Assembly: GCA_021776375.1 (NCBI GenBank) | Contig: JAJFGA010000029.1 | Coordinates: 1 to 60,486 of the forward strand | From: Hyphococcus sp. | Lineage (GTDB): Bacteria; Pseudomonadota; Alphaproteobacteria; Caulobacterales; Parvularculaceae | DNA length: 60,486 bases | Direction: 5' to 3' | Shown: in pieces, positions 34,071-42,794 of the stretch | How positions within the stretch are numbered: position 1 is the stretch's first letter | Layout of the letters: each line of letters opens with the position of its first letter | The notes under the pieces: model-generated | Database searches by the model: none | What the model was told of the DNA's origin: nothing | Seen by the model: only the letters and a program-made list of their open reading frames with translations | Made by a program: the position numbers and the translations under genes

Positions 34071-34862
34071 ATGGCCTATGAGACCATCCTGTTTTCCATA
34101 GAAAACGCCGCCGCGCGACTAATCTTAAACCGCCCGGACCGGCTAAACAGTTTCACTGTCCAAATGCATGATGAAGTGCGCCATGCACTTGATCGCGTCG
34201 AGGCCGATAAATCCATTAGGGTTTTGCTCATCACCGGCGCTGGACGCGGGTTTTGCGCCGGTCAGGATCTTTCCGACCGCGCTGTCACGCCTGGTAGCGA
34301 TGGTGTCGATCTCGGCGCATCACTGGATGAGCGCTACAACCCATTAATTCGTCGTCTGACCAGTTTTGACATGCCGGTCATTTGCGCCGTTAATGGCGTT
34401 GCCGCGGGTGCGGGCGCCAATATCGCCTTCGCCGCCGACATCGTTCTAGCGGCCAAAAGCGCCAAGTTCATCCAGTCCTTCGCCAATATTGGCCTTGTTC
34501 CCGATAGCGGCGGCACATGGGTTTTGCCGCGCCTTGCTGGGCATGCGCGCGCGCTCGGCCTCGCCCTCACGGGCGATCCGTTGCCTGCGGAAAAAGCTGA
34601 AGAATGGGGCCTGATCTGGAAAGCGGTTGATGACGAGATACTCTCCGAGGAAGCCGACGCATTGTTAGCTAAATTCGCCGCCGCACCAACCCGTGGCCTC
34701 GCGGAAATCAAACAGGCGATCCGTTCAACGTGGTCACGCTCGCTCGATCAACAACTCGACCTTGAACGCGACCTGCAACGCGAGCTCGGAAAAACGCACG
34801 ACTACCGCGAGGGCGTCGATGCGTTCATGAACAAACGCAAACCCGCCTTCAAAGGCCAATAA
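34071..34862 (+). CDS. paaG: 1,2-epoxyphenylacetyl-CoA isomerase
   Basis: This crotonase-fold isomerase turns the ring epoxide into oxepin-CoA and later shifts a double bond. The 263-residue protein has the oxyanion segments GRGFCAGQDLSDRA and NGVAAGAGANIAFAADIVLA and the acidic residue region NIGLVPDSGGTWVLPRL, typical of PaaG rather than PaaF. The ATG lacks a close ribosome site. A GGGAGG at 34043-34048 sits just ahead of an in-frame ATT at 34053, so the true start may be different or the leader structured. It is followed by paaZ and the TetR gene on the same strand. Confidence 0.93.
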   Translation: MAYETILFSIENAAARLILNRPDRLNSFTVQMHDEVRHALDRVEADKSIRVLLITGAGRGFCAGQDLSDRAVTPGSDGVDLGASLDERYNPLIRRLTSFDMPVICAVNGVAAGAGANIAFAADIVLAAKSAKFIQSFANIGLVPDSGGTWVLPRLAGHARALGLALTGDPLPAEKAEEWGLIWKAVDDEILSEEADALLAKFAAAPTRGLAEIKQAIRSTWSRSLDQQLDLERDLQRELGKTHDYREGVDAFMNKRKPAFKGQ

Positions 34863-34887
34863 ATTAAAAACCATATTGGAGAGATAG

Positions 34888-36918
34888 ATGTCAGCGCCAA
34901 TCTTAAAGAATTTTGTCGCAGGAAAATGGGTCGAAGGCGCCGGTGGACTGGTCGATATCGCTTCAGCCGTAACCGGCGAAACAATTGCGCAAACCAGCTC
35001 ATCCGGCCTCAACTTCAAAGCGATGCTGGATCACGCGCGCGCTGTCGGCGGCCCAGCTTTGCGCGAGCTTACCTTCCATGATCGCGCCTATATTTTAAAA
35101 GACCTCGGCAAAGCGATCATGGAGCACAAGGAAGAACTATATGCGTTAAATTTCCAGACAGGCGCGACGCGGAAGGATGGCTGGATTGATATCGAAGGCG
35201 GCGCCGGGACATTATTTGCTATGTCGTCTACGGGCCGGAGGCATTTGCCCGACGACAAGATTTTGATGGATGGGTCGGCGGAGCAAATATCGCGCGAAGG
35301 CACGTTTATGGGCCAACATATTTATACACCGCGCCATGGCGCCGCGGTTCACATTAATGCGTTTAACTTTCCAGTCTGGGGCATGCTCGAAAAACTGGCG
35401 CCGACATTGCTCGCCGGCGTTCCGGCCATCGTTAAACCGGCAACCAACACTGCCTACCTTGCCGAGGCGGCGCTACGCATCATGGTCGAAACCGGACGGC
35501 TTCCCGATGGCGCCGTTCAGCTTATCGTGGGATCGGTTGGCGATCTTTTCGATCACCTAACCGGGCAAGATCTCGTTTCCTTCACCGGCTCGGCGCAGAC
35601 GGCCAGTAAGTTGAAAAACCATCCGCGCATCACCAGCCAGAGTGTGCGTTTCGTCGCAGAACAGGATTCTTTGAACGCATCAGTGCTGGGTCCGGACGCA
35701 ATGCCCGACACGCCGGAATTTGACCTTTTTATCAAGGAAGTCGTCCGTGAAATGACGGTTAAGGCCGGCCAGAAATGCACCGCGATCCGCCGCGCGATCG
35801 TGCCGAAGGACCTTCTTGACGCCGCTGAAGAAGCCTTGAAAACCCGCCTTGCAAAGATCACCGTCGGCGATCCAGCAAATGACGACGTGCGGATGGGCGC
35901 ACTGGTCAGCTGCGCGCAACGCGACGATGTCCGAGAGAAAATTGCGCTTTTGGCGAGTGAGGCTGAGATAGTCTTCGGCGATCCGGTCAAGGTCGAAGTG
36001 ATCGACGGCGACATCAACAGCGGCGCATTTATATCGCCAGTGCTGCTGCGCTGCGACACCCCTCAAAGCGCCGTTAAAGTGCATGAGGTTGAAGCCTTTG
36101 GACCGGTCTCAACATTAATGCCCTATAGCGACCTTGATGACGCGATTGACCTATGCAATCGCGGTGAAGGCTCGCTGGTGATGTCGCTCTTTACCCATGA
36201 TGGACAAATCGCGCGCGACTTCGCGCTCGGCGCCGGCGCCTATCATGGCCGTATTGCGATCATCAACCGCGAAAGCGCCAAAGAATCCACCGGGCACGGA
36301 TCGCCTCTACCGGTTCTGGTTCACGGCGGCCCCGGCCGCGCCGGCGGCGGTGAAGAACTCGGCGGCGTGCGCGGCGTCAAACATTATATGCAACGCACCG
36401 CGATACAAGGCTCACCCACCATCATCACCGGCGTCACCAATAGCTGGATGAAGGGAGCGGACATTGACACCAGCGCGCCGCACCCGTTCCGGCTGAAGTT
36501 TGGCGATCTCAAAATCGGTAAAACCATTGTGACCAAGGCCCGAACCATCACACTTTCAGACATCGAGCATTTTGCAGAATTTACCGGCGACAATTTCTAC
36601 GCCCATATGGACGACGAGGCCGCAAAGGAAAATCCTTTCTTTCCGGGACGCGTTGCCCACGGCTATCTCATCTTGTCCTTTGCCGCCGGACTTTTTGTCG
36701 ATCCCGCGCCGGGACCGGTCCTCGCCAATTACGGGCTCGATGATCTACGCTTCCTGACGCCTATTCCGGCAGGCGACACGATTAAAGTGCGCCTCACCGC
36801 TAAATCCAAAAAGAAACGTAATGACGAATATGGCGAGGTCCGCTGGGATGTCCTGGTCACTAACCAGGATGGCGAAGCAGTGGCGAGTTATGATCTCCTG
36901 ACCATGAATGCAATTTAG
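34888..36918 (+). CDS. paaZ: bifunctional oxepin-CoA hydrolase / 3-oxo-5,6-dehydrosuberyl-CoA semialdehyde dehydrogenase
   Basis: PaaZ opens the oxepin-CoA ring and oxidises the resulting aldehyde with NADP+. The 676-residue protein joins an aldehyde dehydrogenase domain (residues 1-520; catalytic Cys in KAGQKCTAIRR, Glu region in FVAEQDSLNASV) to a C-terminal MaoC-like hotdog hydratase (about 535-676; GDNFYAHMDDEAAKENPFF, GRVAHGYLILSFAAG). Both active domains are complete. GGAGAG precedes the ATG. It is co-transcribed with paaG and the regulator gene. Confidence 0.97.
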   Translation: MSAPILKNFVAGKWVEGAGGLVDIASAVTGETIAQTSSSGLNFKAMLDHARAVGGPALRELTFHDRAYILKDLGKAIMEHKEELYALNFQTGATRKDGWIDIEGGAGTLFAMSSTGRRHLPDDKILMDGSAEQISREGTFMGQHIYTPRHGAAVHINAFNFPVWGMLEKLAPTLLAGVPAIVKPATNTAYLAEAALRIMVETGRLPDGAVQLIVGSVGDLFDHLTGQDLVSFTGSAQTASKLKNHPRITSQSVRFVAEQDSLNASVLGPDAMPDTPEFDLFIKEVVREMTVKAGQKCTAIRRAIVPKDLLDAAEEALKTRLAKITVGDPANDDVRMGALVSCAQRDDVREKIALLASEAEIVFGDPVKVEVIDGDINSGAFISPVLLRCDTPQSAVKVHEVEAFGPVSTLMPYSDLDDAIDLCNRGEGSLVMSLFTHDGQIARDFALGAGAYHGRIAIINRESAKESTGHGSPLPVLVHGGPGRAGGGEELGGVRGVKHYMQRTAIQGSPTIITGVTNSWMKGADIDTSAPHPFRLKFGDLKIGKTIVTKARTITLSDIEHFAEFTGDNFYAHMDDEAAKENPFFPGRVAHGYLILSFAAGLFVDPAPGPVLANYGLDDLRFLTPIPAGDTIKVRLTAKSKKKRNDEYGEVRWDVLVTNQDGEAVASYDLLTMNAI

Positions 36919-36947
36919 CGATCGTTAAAACCTAGCGAGCAAGGCAC

Positions 36948-37535
36948 ATGGCCAGACAACAAGCTGCCGATTACGACCAAAAACGCGAACTCATTACAAA
37001 AGAAGCCGCAAAGCTCTTCGCCAGCGATGGATTTGACGGCGCCTCGATTCTGGATCTGGCGACCGCCTGCAACACCTCAAAATCGCTCATCTATCACTAT
37101 TATTCGTCCAAGGAAGAGATTTTGTTCGACGTTATGAATACGCATATGGAATTGCTATTGGGGGTCGTTCGAGACCTTGAGGCCAAGGACGACGCGCCAG
37201 CGGAGCTGTTCAGAAAATTATCGCGCGGCTTGATGCGGCGATATACCGGCGCTGCGAATAGCCAAAAGGTTCTGCTGTACGAATTGGGCAATATATCGAA
37301 GCCTGAACAAAATGAAATCATCGGCAAGCAACGCCAGATCATCGACTTTGCAGAGGAGCTTTTAAGGCGCACCGCGCCGGCAACGAAACTGGACCATGGC
37401 CGACTAAGAGCCCATGTCATGCTATTCTTCGGCATGCTCAACTGGACCCATAACTGGTTCAAACAATCCGGCGCCGTCAGCCGAGATGATATCGCCGATA
37501 TGGCGGCTGAGAATACTCTGGCGACGCTGGTTTAG
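36948..37535 (+). CDS. paaR: TetR-family regulator, PaaR-like
   Basis: This is a 195-residue TetR-type repressor. The N-terminal helix-turn-helix is seen in AAKLFASDGFDGASILDLA and CNTSKSLIYHYYSSKEEIL, followed by an all-helical ligand domain. As the last gene of the paaGZ unit it is probably autoregulated and likely represses both paa transcripts through the two TGACCG-type palindromes, with phenylacetyl-CoA as the expected inducer by analogy with PaaR of other bacteria. The analogy, not a motif, supports the ligand. Confidence 0.85.
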   Translation: MARQQAADYDQKRELITKEAAKLFASDGFDGASILDLATACNTSKSLIYHYYSSKEEILFDVMNTHMELLLGVVRDLEAKDDAPAELFRKLSRGLMRRYTGAANSQKVLLYELGNISKPEQNEIIGKQRQIIDFAEELLRRTAPATKLDHGRLRAHVMLFFGMLNWTHNWFKQSGAVSRDDIADMAAENTLATLV

Positions 37536-37580
37536 GAAATTTCAAAATTTAAAGATTCGGCTCAACAGCGCTTTAGTGAC

Positions 37581-37656
37581 TGGCAGGGGCGGAGGGGCTC
37601 GAACCCCCGACCCTCGGTTTTGGAGACCGATGCTCTACCAACTGAGCTACACCCCT
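37581..37656 (-). tRNA. tRNA-Trp (anticodon CCA)
   Basis: This 76-nt cloverleaf has acceptor stem AGGGGTG/CGCCCCT, D-arm with AGCTCAGTTGGTAGAGC, anticodon loop CTCCAAA (anticodon CCA at 37623-37621), T-loop TTCGAGC and an encoded 3' CCA (37583-37581). It lies 68 bases after the lpxB stop in the same direction, so it could be processed from the end of the long envelope operon or have its own promoter. In many relatives tRNA-Trp precedes secE; here it does not. Confidence 0.97.
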
Positions 37657-37724
37657 AGGGTCGTCTCATTGCATTAGGGCGGCGGGGCGCGGCTTGCAAC
37701 AGGGAAATGACGCCAGCACTGATT

Positions 37725-38906
37725 TTATGGGAATTTCATTGTCCATTTCAGGATCGTCTCCGCTGCAAGCGCTGCTGCTGGCGGACCACCAACGCCAAAT
37801 TTTTGGAGCTGCTCGGGAAACGCTTCCAGCTGCATGCGCCGCTCCAGCGAGTCTGCCAATAGCGGGACAAGCGCCCCCGCCATCGCATCGGGCTTGCAGT
37901 CTTCCTGCAAAAATTCCGGAATAATCTCAGCGTCAGCGGCGATGTTAATCATCGAGGCATGACGGATGGTCGCCACGCGGCGAACCCACAACGCCGACGC
38001 CCAATTGACGCGATAACCGACTACCATCGGCGTTGCGCAAATCGCCAGTTCGGTCGTCGCCGTGCCCGAGGCAACCAGGCCTGCCGTCGCAGCGCTATAG
38101 GCTTGATAACGCGCATCAGCGCCAACAAGCACTACACCGCCGGGCCAGTCTGCTGCCGCCATGCGGACTTCCGCTTCCACTGAGGGCGCCGCCACAAGCA
38201 CCGTCTGTAATTCAGGGATAGTGTCCCGCAAAATTTCCACCGTACGGCGATACGGCGCCATCAACCGTCGCACCTCACCATGCCGGCTGCCCGGCAGCAC
38301 CGCAAGCAAAGGGCCGTCTCCAAACCCGTGGCGCTTGCGGAAGGCGTCGTCATCGCTACGCCCCTGCGTTGCCGCCTGAAACGTGGAATGGCCGACGAAT
38401 TTAGTTCGCACACCTTCCTTTTTAAACCAGGCCGGTTCAAAATCAAACAGTGTCAAAACGCCGTCAAAAAGTGCGGCAACTGTCTTTGTTCGGTGCGCAC
38501 GCGAAGCCCACACTTGCGGTGCAACATATTTTATAAGTTTAACCCCCGGCGCGCGCTGTTTGATCTTTTTCGCCGCAATGCGGGCGAACGACCAACCATC
38601 AATCAATATAACCGCATCTACCTGTTTTTCTTCCGCCATTTTTGCCAGAATGTTGGCGCCCCTCAGCGCCGCCGGCAATGCCCTGATTGCATCAACCGGT
38701 CCAATGACTGAAAATCGGTCGATCGGAAAGAGGCTCTCTAACCCGGCCGCTGCCATTAAAGCGCCGCCGCAACCAAAAAACTCTACGTCTGGCGTTTTAT
38801 TGTAAAGCGCGCGCATCAAGGCCGCGCCAAGCGCATCGCCGGACGGCTCGACAGCGCAAAGCATCAATTTCAGCGGCGCGCCAGAGCCGCTCGTGGGCTC
38901 GTTCAC
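37725..38906 (-). CDS. lpxB: lipid A disaccharide synthase
   Basis: LpxB joins UDP-2,3-diacylglucosamine and lipid X into the beta-1,6 disaccharide of lipid A at the inner face of the membrane. The 393-residue GT-B protein has EPSGDALGAALMRAL near the start, the central KYVAPQVWASRAHR and VLPGSRHGEVRR, and the C-terminal donor-site region ATTELAI. The start is GTG, overlapping the lpxI stop (GTGA). It is the last protein gene of the envelope cluster. Confidence 0.96.
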   Translation of the reverse strand: MNEPTSGSGAPLKLMLCAVEPSGDALGAALMRALYNKTPDVEFFGCGGALMAAAGLESLFPIDRFSVIGPVDAIRALPAALRGANILAKMAEEKQVDAVILIDGWSFARIAAKKIKQRAPGVKLIKYVAPQVWASRAHRTKTVAALFDGVLTLFDFEPAWFKKEGVRTKFVGHSTFQAATQGRSDDDAFRKRHGFGDGPLLAVLPGSRHGEVRRLMAPYRRTVEILRDTIPELQTVLVAAPSVEAEVRMAAADWPGGVVLVGADARYQAYSAATAGLVASGTATTELAICATPMVVGYRVNWASALWVRRVATIRHASMINIAADAEIIPEFLQEDCKPDAMAGALVPLLADSLERRMQLEAFPEQLQKFGVGGPPAAALAAETILKWTMKFP

Positions 38907-39754
38907 GACTCCCTCATATCAATATCCAAAAAACCGTATACGAACAATCCTGCTTCATCCGCGCAACGGATAACTTCGTCGCGGTCGATTATCAGCGCAA
39001 AGCCCGCCTCCACAGCAACGCCGCGAAGACCTGCTTTTTCCGCCTTGCGAATAGTTTCCGGACCGATGACAGGTAGATCAACACGCAATTCCTGGCCCGG
39101 TTTTGGGCGCTTGAGCAAAATCCCGGCCCGAGAACCGCCCCTGACATCATCGGCTAATTCAGCACAACGCCGAAGCATGCCGTCGGTGCCTTCCGCCGCC
39201 TCAATCGCGATGACAAGACCATTGGCCACGATTGCAGCCTGGCCGACATCAAACGGCCCAAGTGCGTTTATTACCGCGGCCGCTTTGCGCATATCGCGAA
39301 AATCATTGTCATCGGGACGATGTGCGCCAAGCGCTCCTGGCGACGCCTCCAGGCCCTGCACGGCCTCATCGGCGCCGATCACCAGGAACCCTTCCGCCTC
39401 CACCGTATCGACGAGGACGCCCAGCAAAGCGCCATCGCCTGTTGCGGCAGCGGCGATAATTTTTGGCATCAGCGCCGCCCCGCGCCAATCCACCTTAAGG
39501 GAGGTAAAGTTTGGCCGCTTAACCGTGCCGGCGAAAACAGCTGCGTCACAATTTTCGGCCTTTAACAACCGCAATATCTTACCAATCTCGCCAATGCCGC
39601 AGTCATCTCCCGGCAGGCTCGCAAGCGCCGGACTGGCGGCGCCGCCAATGCGGATGATGTGAAACTCTGCTGCGCGTTCAGCACAAGAAGCAGCAATCCG
39701 TTCAGGTAAAGCGCCGCCACCAGCGAGAATTCCGAGTTTTCGCCAGCGCACCAT
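38903..39754 (-). CDS. lpxI: UDP-2,3-diacylglucosamine pyrophosphatase LpxI
   Basis: LpxI hydrolyses UDP-2,3-diacylglucosamine to lipid X and UMP, doing the job that LpxH performs in enterobacteria. The 283-residue protein (formerly DUF1009) begins GILAGGGALPERIA and has the conserved middle GALGAHRPDDNDFRDMRKA and the C-terminal KPGQELRVDLPVIGPETI. Use of LpxI rather than LpxH is usual in alphaproteobacteria. It starts five bases after lpxA and overlaps lpxB. Confidence 0.93.
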   Translation of the reverse strand: MVRWRKLGILAGGGALPERIAASCAERAAEFHIIRIGGAASPALASLPGDDCGIGEIGKILRLLKAENCDAAVFAGTVKRPNFTSLKVDWRGAALMPKIIAAAATGDGALLGVLVDTVEAEGFLVIGADEAVQGLEASPGALGAHRPDDNDFRDMRKAAAVINALGPFDVGQAAIVANGLVIAIEAAEGTDGMLRRCAELADDVRGGSRAGILLKRPKPGQELRVDLPVIGPETIRKAEKAGLRGVAVEAGFALIIDRDEVIRCADEAGLFVYGFLDIDMRES

Positions 39755-39759
39755 CGGAG

Positions 39760-40554
39760 CTAGCGCCTTGGCGTCATCAATGGCCGCGACGTATCAATAT
39801 CGATAAAGCTGACGATGCGCCGGATTTCATCGTAGTCTGAGAATTCTTCGCGAACGCGGTCTACACGTTCCTTAAACGTATCATGATCGCCAAATAAAAT
39901 TCGGTAGGCGGCGCGCAGAGCATGTATTGTGCTTCGCTCCATACCGCGCCGTTTCAAGCCAACAATATTCAGCCCAGCCAGGCGAGCATGATTACCGAAC
40001 GCCGACGCATAAGGAATAATGTCAGTAATCACCGCCGCGCATCCGCCGACAAACGCATAATCGCCTATACGACAGAACTGATGAATAGCGGACTGCCCGC
40101 CAAGGAATGCGCCTTCCCCGACTTTAACATGACCGCCGACGGCAACATTAATCGAGCAGATCACGTCGTCGCCAATGATACAATCATGGGCGACATGAGA
40201 GCCAATCATAAAAAATCCACGATCGCCAACATGCGTTACCCCGCCGCCCGCCACAGTGCCCGTATTCATCGTCACGTTTTCACGCACGACCACATCCGCA
40301 CCAATGATAAGCTTGGTCTTTTCGCCGCAATGCTTCAAATGCTGCGGCGGACCGCCCAGCACCGCAAACGGATGAACTACTGTGCGCGCACCGATCTCAG
40401 TGTCGCCATCGATGATGACACACTTCTGCAGCGTTACACCGTCGTGAAGGCGCACTGATGGACCAACATGGCACATCGGGCCGATCACAACATCAGCGCC
40501 AAGCTCGGCGCCGTCCTCAATGATTGCGGTAGGGTGAATATTCATGCCACGCAT
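39760..40554 (-). CDS. lpxA: UDP-N-acetylglucosamine acyltransferase
   Basis: LpxA transfers a 3-hydroxyacyl chain from acyl carrier protein to UDP-GlcNAc, the first step of lipid A synthesis. The protein is a left-handed parallel beta-helix of hexapeptide repeats, 264 residues, beginning IHPTAIIEDGAELG. The catalytic His is expected in the VAHDCIIGDD turn. The helical C-terminus (RSTIHALRAAYRILF) is typical. Start 40554 or 40545 is possible; the second gives the family N-terminus MNIHPTA. It follows fabZ directly. Confidence 0.96.
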   Translation of the reverse strand: MRGMNIHPTAIIEDGAELGADVVIGPMCHVGPSVRLHDGVTLQKCVIIDGDTEIGARTVVHPFAVLGGPPQHLKHCGEKTKLIIGADVVVRENVTMNTGTVAGGGVTHVGDRGFFMIGSHVAHDCIIGDDVICSINVAVGGHVKVGEGAFLGGQSAIHQFCRIGDYAFVGGCAAVITDIIPYASAFGNHARLAGLNIVGLKRRGMERSTIHALRAAYRILFGDHDTFKERVDRVREEFSDYDEIRRIVSFIDIDTSRPLMTPRR

Positions 40555-40562
40555 CTATACGG

Positions 40563-41027
40563 TCAGATCCCTTGAGCAAGCATCGCAGAATATGTAGCGT
40601 CCGCAACACGCACATCGTCAACATAGGCCGTACTTTGAAAACGCCACACTGGCTCCCGGCGATGCACGGTTCGCACATTTATTCTCAACTGGTCTCCGGG
40701 GATAACAGGTTTGCGAAAACGCGCCTTATCAACCCCCATAAACAGTACGATTTTTCCATCTGTGTCGAGATTCTCTGTGTAAGACGTAAAAGCGGCGGCG
40801 GCCTGCGCCATCGCCTCGATAATCAATACACCAGGCATAACCGGCTTTTGTGGAAAATGACCCTGAAAAATCTGATCGCTGTAACTGACATTCTTGATAC
40901 CGACCGCGCTATCACCCGGCTTGATGTCAACCAGACGGTCGATTAGTAAAAAGGGAAACCGGTGAGGCAGAAGCTGCATCAGCTCATCCACCTCCAGAAC
41001 GCTTTTGCCCGGTTCAAGTTGCGTCAT
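40563..41027 (-). CDS. fabZ: 3-hydroxyacyl-ACP dehydratase
   Basis: FabZ dehydrates 3-hydroxyacyl-ACP in fatty acid elongation and so competes with LpxA and LpxD for hydroxyacyl chains. The 154-residue hotdog protein contains [13 protein letters not shown] and the active-site helix [20 protein letters not shown] with catalytic His and Glu. Its ATG overlaps the lpxD stop (ATGA), and lpxA follows within nine bases, the usual arrangement that co-regulates membrane and lipid A acyl supply. Confidence 0.97.
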   Translation of the reverse strand: MTQLEPGKSVLEVDELMQLLPHRFPFLLIDRLVDIKPGDSAVGIKNVSYSDQIFQGHFPQKPVMPGVLIIEAMAQAAAAFTSYTENLDTDGKIVLFMGVDKARFRKPVIPGDQLRINVRTVHRREPVWRFQSTAYVDDVRVADATYSAMLAQGI

Positions 41028-42037
41028 TTACTTTTTCCCTTTTTTTCTTTTCCAAGCCTGGACAACTTAACGTTCTCGCGGAGCCATTCCTTGATCGGTC
41101 GCGCTGGCGCGCCACCCCATCGCTCACCCGCGGGCACATCGCGCATAAGGCCAGCTTTTGCAGCAAGCTGCACGCCATCGCCAATACAGAGGTGATCAGC
41201 CAAACCGACCTGGCCGCCCATGAGAACGCCATCGCCAATAACACAACTGCCAGATATACCCGTTTGCGCCGCTATTATGCAATATTCGCCAATGCAGGTG
41301 TTGTGACCGATTTGCACTAAATTGTCGATTTTTGTGCCTCCACCGATCACTGTGTCGGTGAGTGCCCCGCGATCAATTGTCGTATTCGCGCCAATTTCAA
41401 CATCATCTTTGATAACAACGCGGCCAAGCTGGGGGACGCGAACAAGGCGCCCATTATCTTCGACAAAACCAAAACCGGCCTGCCCGATCCGCGCACCGGC
41501 CAATATGCGAACATTTTTGCCGACAATCGCGTGCGTTATAGTTGAACCGGCGGCGATATGTGTACCCTCGCCTATCACTACCCCAATGCCAATGTGACAA
41601 TGCGGGCCAATACGCACGCCGGCGCCGATTTCAACCTCGTCACCGAGTGAGACGCTTGAATGAATATGCGATTCAGGGTGAATGCGCGCCTTGTCCGCAT
41701 TGGACAGCACATCATCCTCTCGCGATTGATGCAGCTTGTCTGAGAGAACAGCAAAAGCAAGCCGCGGTGACCGTACGGTCAATACAACACCCTCGCCTTT
41801 AGATCGCGCATCAAGCGCCGGCGTGGTTAAGCAAATACCAAACCGTCTGTCGGTCAGCCTCAAAAGCGATGCCTCATCCTCGCAATAAACTACTGCGGAT
41901 TGGAGATCGTGTTCATCCAGGGCCGCAACAGTCGTGACCTGTCTGTTTCTCTGCGATGATAATACCGCGCCGACGGCCTCAGCCGCATCACCGTAGCCAA
42001 GCGGCGCGTTCTGGGAAAAAAACCGCGGATCAGGCAT
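41024..42037 (-). CDS. lpxD: UDP-3-O-(3-hydroxyacyl)glucosamine N-acyltransferase
   Basis: LpxD adds the second, N-linked hydroxyacyl chain in lipid A synthesis. The 337-residue protein has an N-terminal uridine-binding domain and a long hexapeptide-repeat beta-helix (for example [20 protein letters not shown]), with the catalytic His expected in [16 protein letters not shown] lysine-rich tail (EKKKGKSK) closes it. It is followed by fabZ with a 4-base overlap. Confidence 0.96.
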   Translation of the reverse strand: MPDPRFFSQNAPLGYGDAAEAVGAVLSSQRNRQVTTVAALDEHDLQSAVVYCEDEASLLRLTDRRFGICLTTPALDARSKGEGVVLTVRSPRLAFAVLSDKLHQSREDDVLSNADKARIHPESHIHSSVSLGDEVEIGAGVRIGPHCHIGIGVVIGEGTHIAAGSTITHAIVGKNVRILAGARIGQAGFGFVEDNGRLVRVPQLGRVVIKDDVEIGANTTIDRGALTDTVIGGGTKIDNLVQIGHNTCIGEYCIIAAQTGISGSCVIGDGVLMGGQVGLADHLCIGDGVQLAAKAGLMRDVPAGERWGGAPARPIKEWLRENVKLSRLGKEKKGKSK

Positions 42038-42129
42038 AATCTTCTTTTATCCTGTTTGCGCCAGAATAGAAACGGCCGGCGCACGCTGCGCCGGCCGAAA
42101 ACTGCGTATCAAAGACGTAATTGGTTTAG

Positions 42130-42777
42130 TTACTTTTTGTTGTTCGCCGCCGCCTCGGCCTGGGCCTTGGCTGCTTCCTGGAGCTGCTTTTCAATTTCAG
42201 CAAGGGAAATCTTCTGCACCTCAACCGTTTTCAGTTTTTTGTCGAGTATCGCAATAACTTCTTGCGTGATGTCTGTTTCAACGGCGGCGTACATTACCTG
42301 AGACGTATCAAGCACAATTGTGGCGCCGCGCTTTTCGATAATCTCTTTCATTATCGGCTGGCTCTCAATGAGAATTTTACTTTGCGCGTTTTGAAGGGCT
42401 TGGTTAAAGACCTGAGAAACAATTTTCTCTCTCTGAGGCAGCCCATATTGTTGACGCACTTGAAGCTCCTGCTCCGTCCGTGCACGAACTTCATCAGACA
42501 TCAGTGATGCATTCTTTTGATAGCTCTCAATGTCCTTCTTAAGCTTAGCCACTTCCGCCTCAAGCTCCTTAACGACACTCTCCTGGACAGCTTTGGCTTG
42601 GTCGGGAATGGTTTGCCCCGCCTTAGACTGGCTTACTATCTGCGCACTGTTAACAACCAGAATAATTGGCGCATTTTGCGCACTTTGCGCTTGCGCGCTG
42701 TTGATTGCAGTAACGCCTGCGGCGCCAGCTAGCGTTAGCGCAATAGCGCCCGTAATCGCAAAAAACTGTTTTTTCAT
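42130..42777 (-). CDS. OmpH/Skp-family periplasmic chaperone
   Basis: This Skp-like chaperone holds unfolded outer-membrane proteins on their way to BamA. The ATG at 42777 has GAGGT upstream and starts a signal peptide (MKKQFFAITGAIALTLAGAA) with cleavage near INSAQAQ. The mature 185 residues contain the small beta part (PIILVVNSAQIVSQSKAG) and a long charged coiled coil (residues about 60-150) that forms the tentacles. The C-terminus is an Ala/Gln/Lys-rich tail. The place between bamA and lpxD is the classical skp site. Confidence 0.92.
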   Translation of the reverse strand: MKKQFFAITGAIALTLAGAAGVTAINSAQAQSAQNAPIILVVNSAQIVSQSKAGQTIPDQAKAVQESVVKELEAEVAKLKKDIESYQKNASLMSDEVRARTEQELQVRQQYGLPQREKIVSQVFNQALQNAQSKILIESQPIMKEIIEKRGATIVLDTSQVMYAAVETDITQEVIAILDKKLKTVEVQKISLAEIEKQLQEAAKAQAEAAANNKK

Positions 42778-42794
42778 GTTACACCTCATACTTT

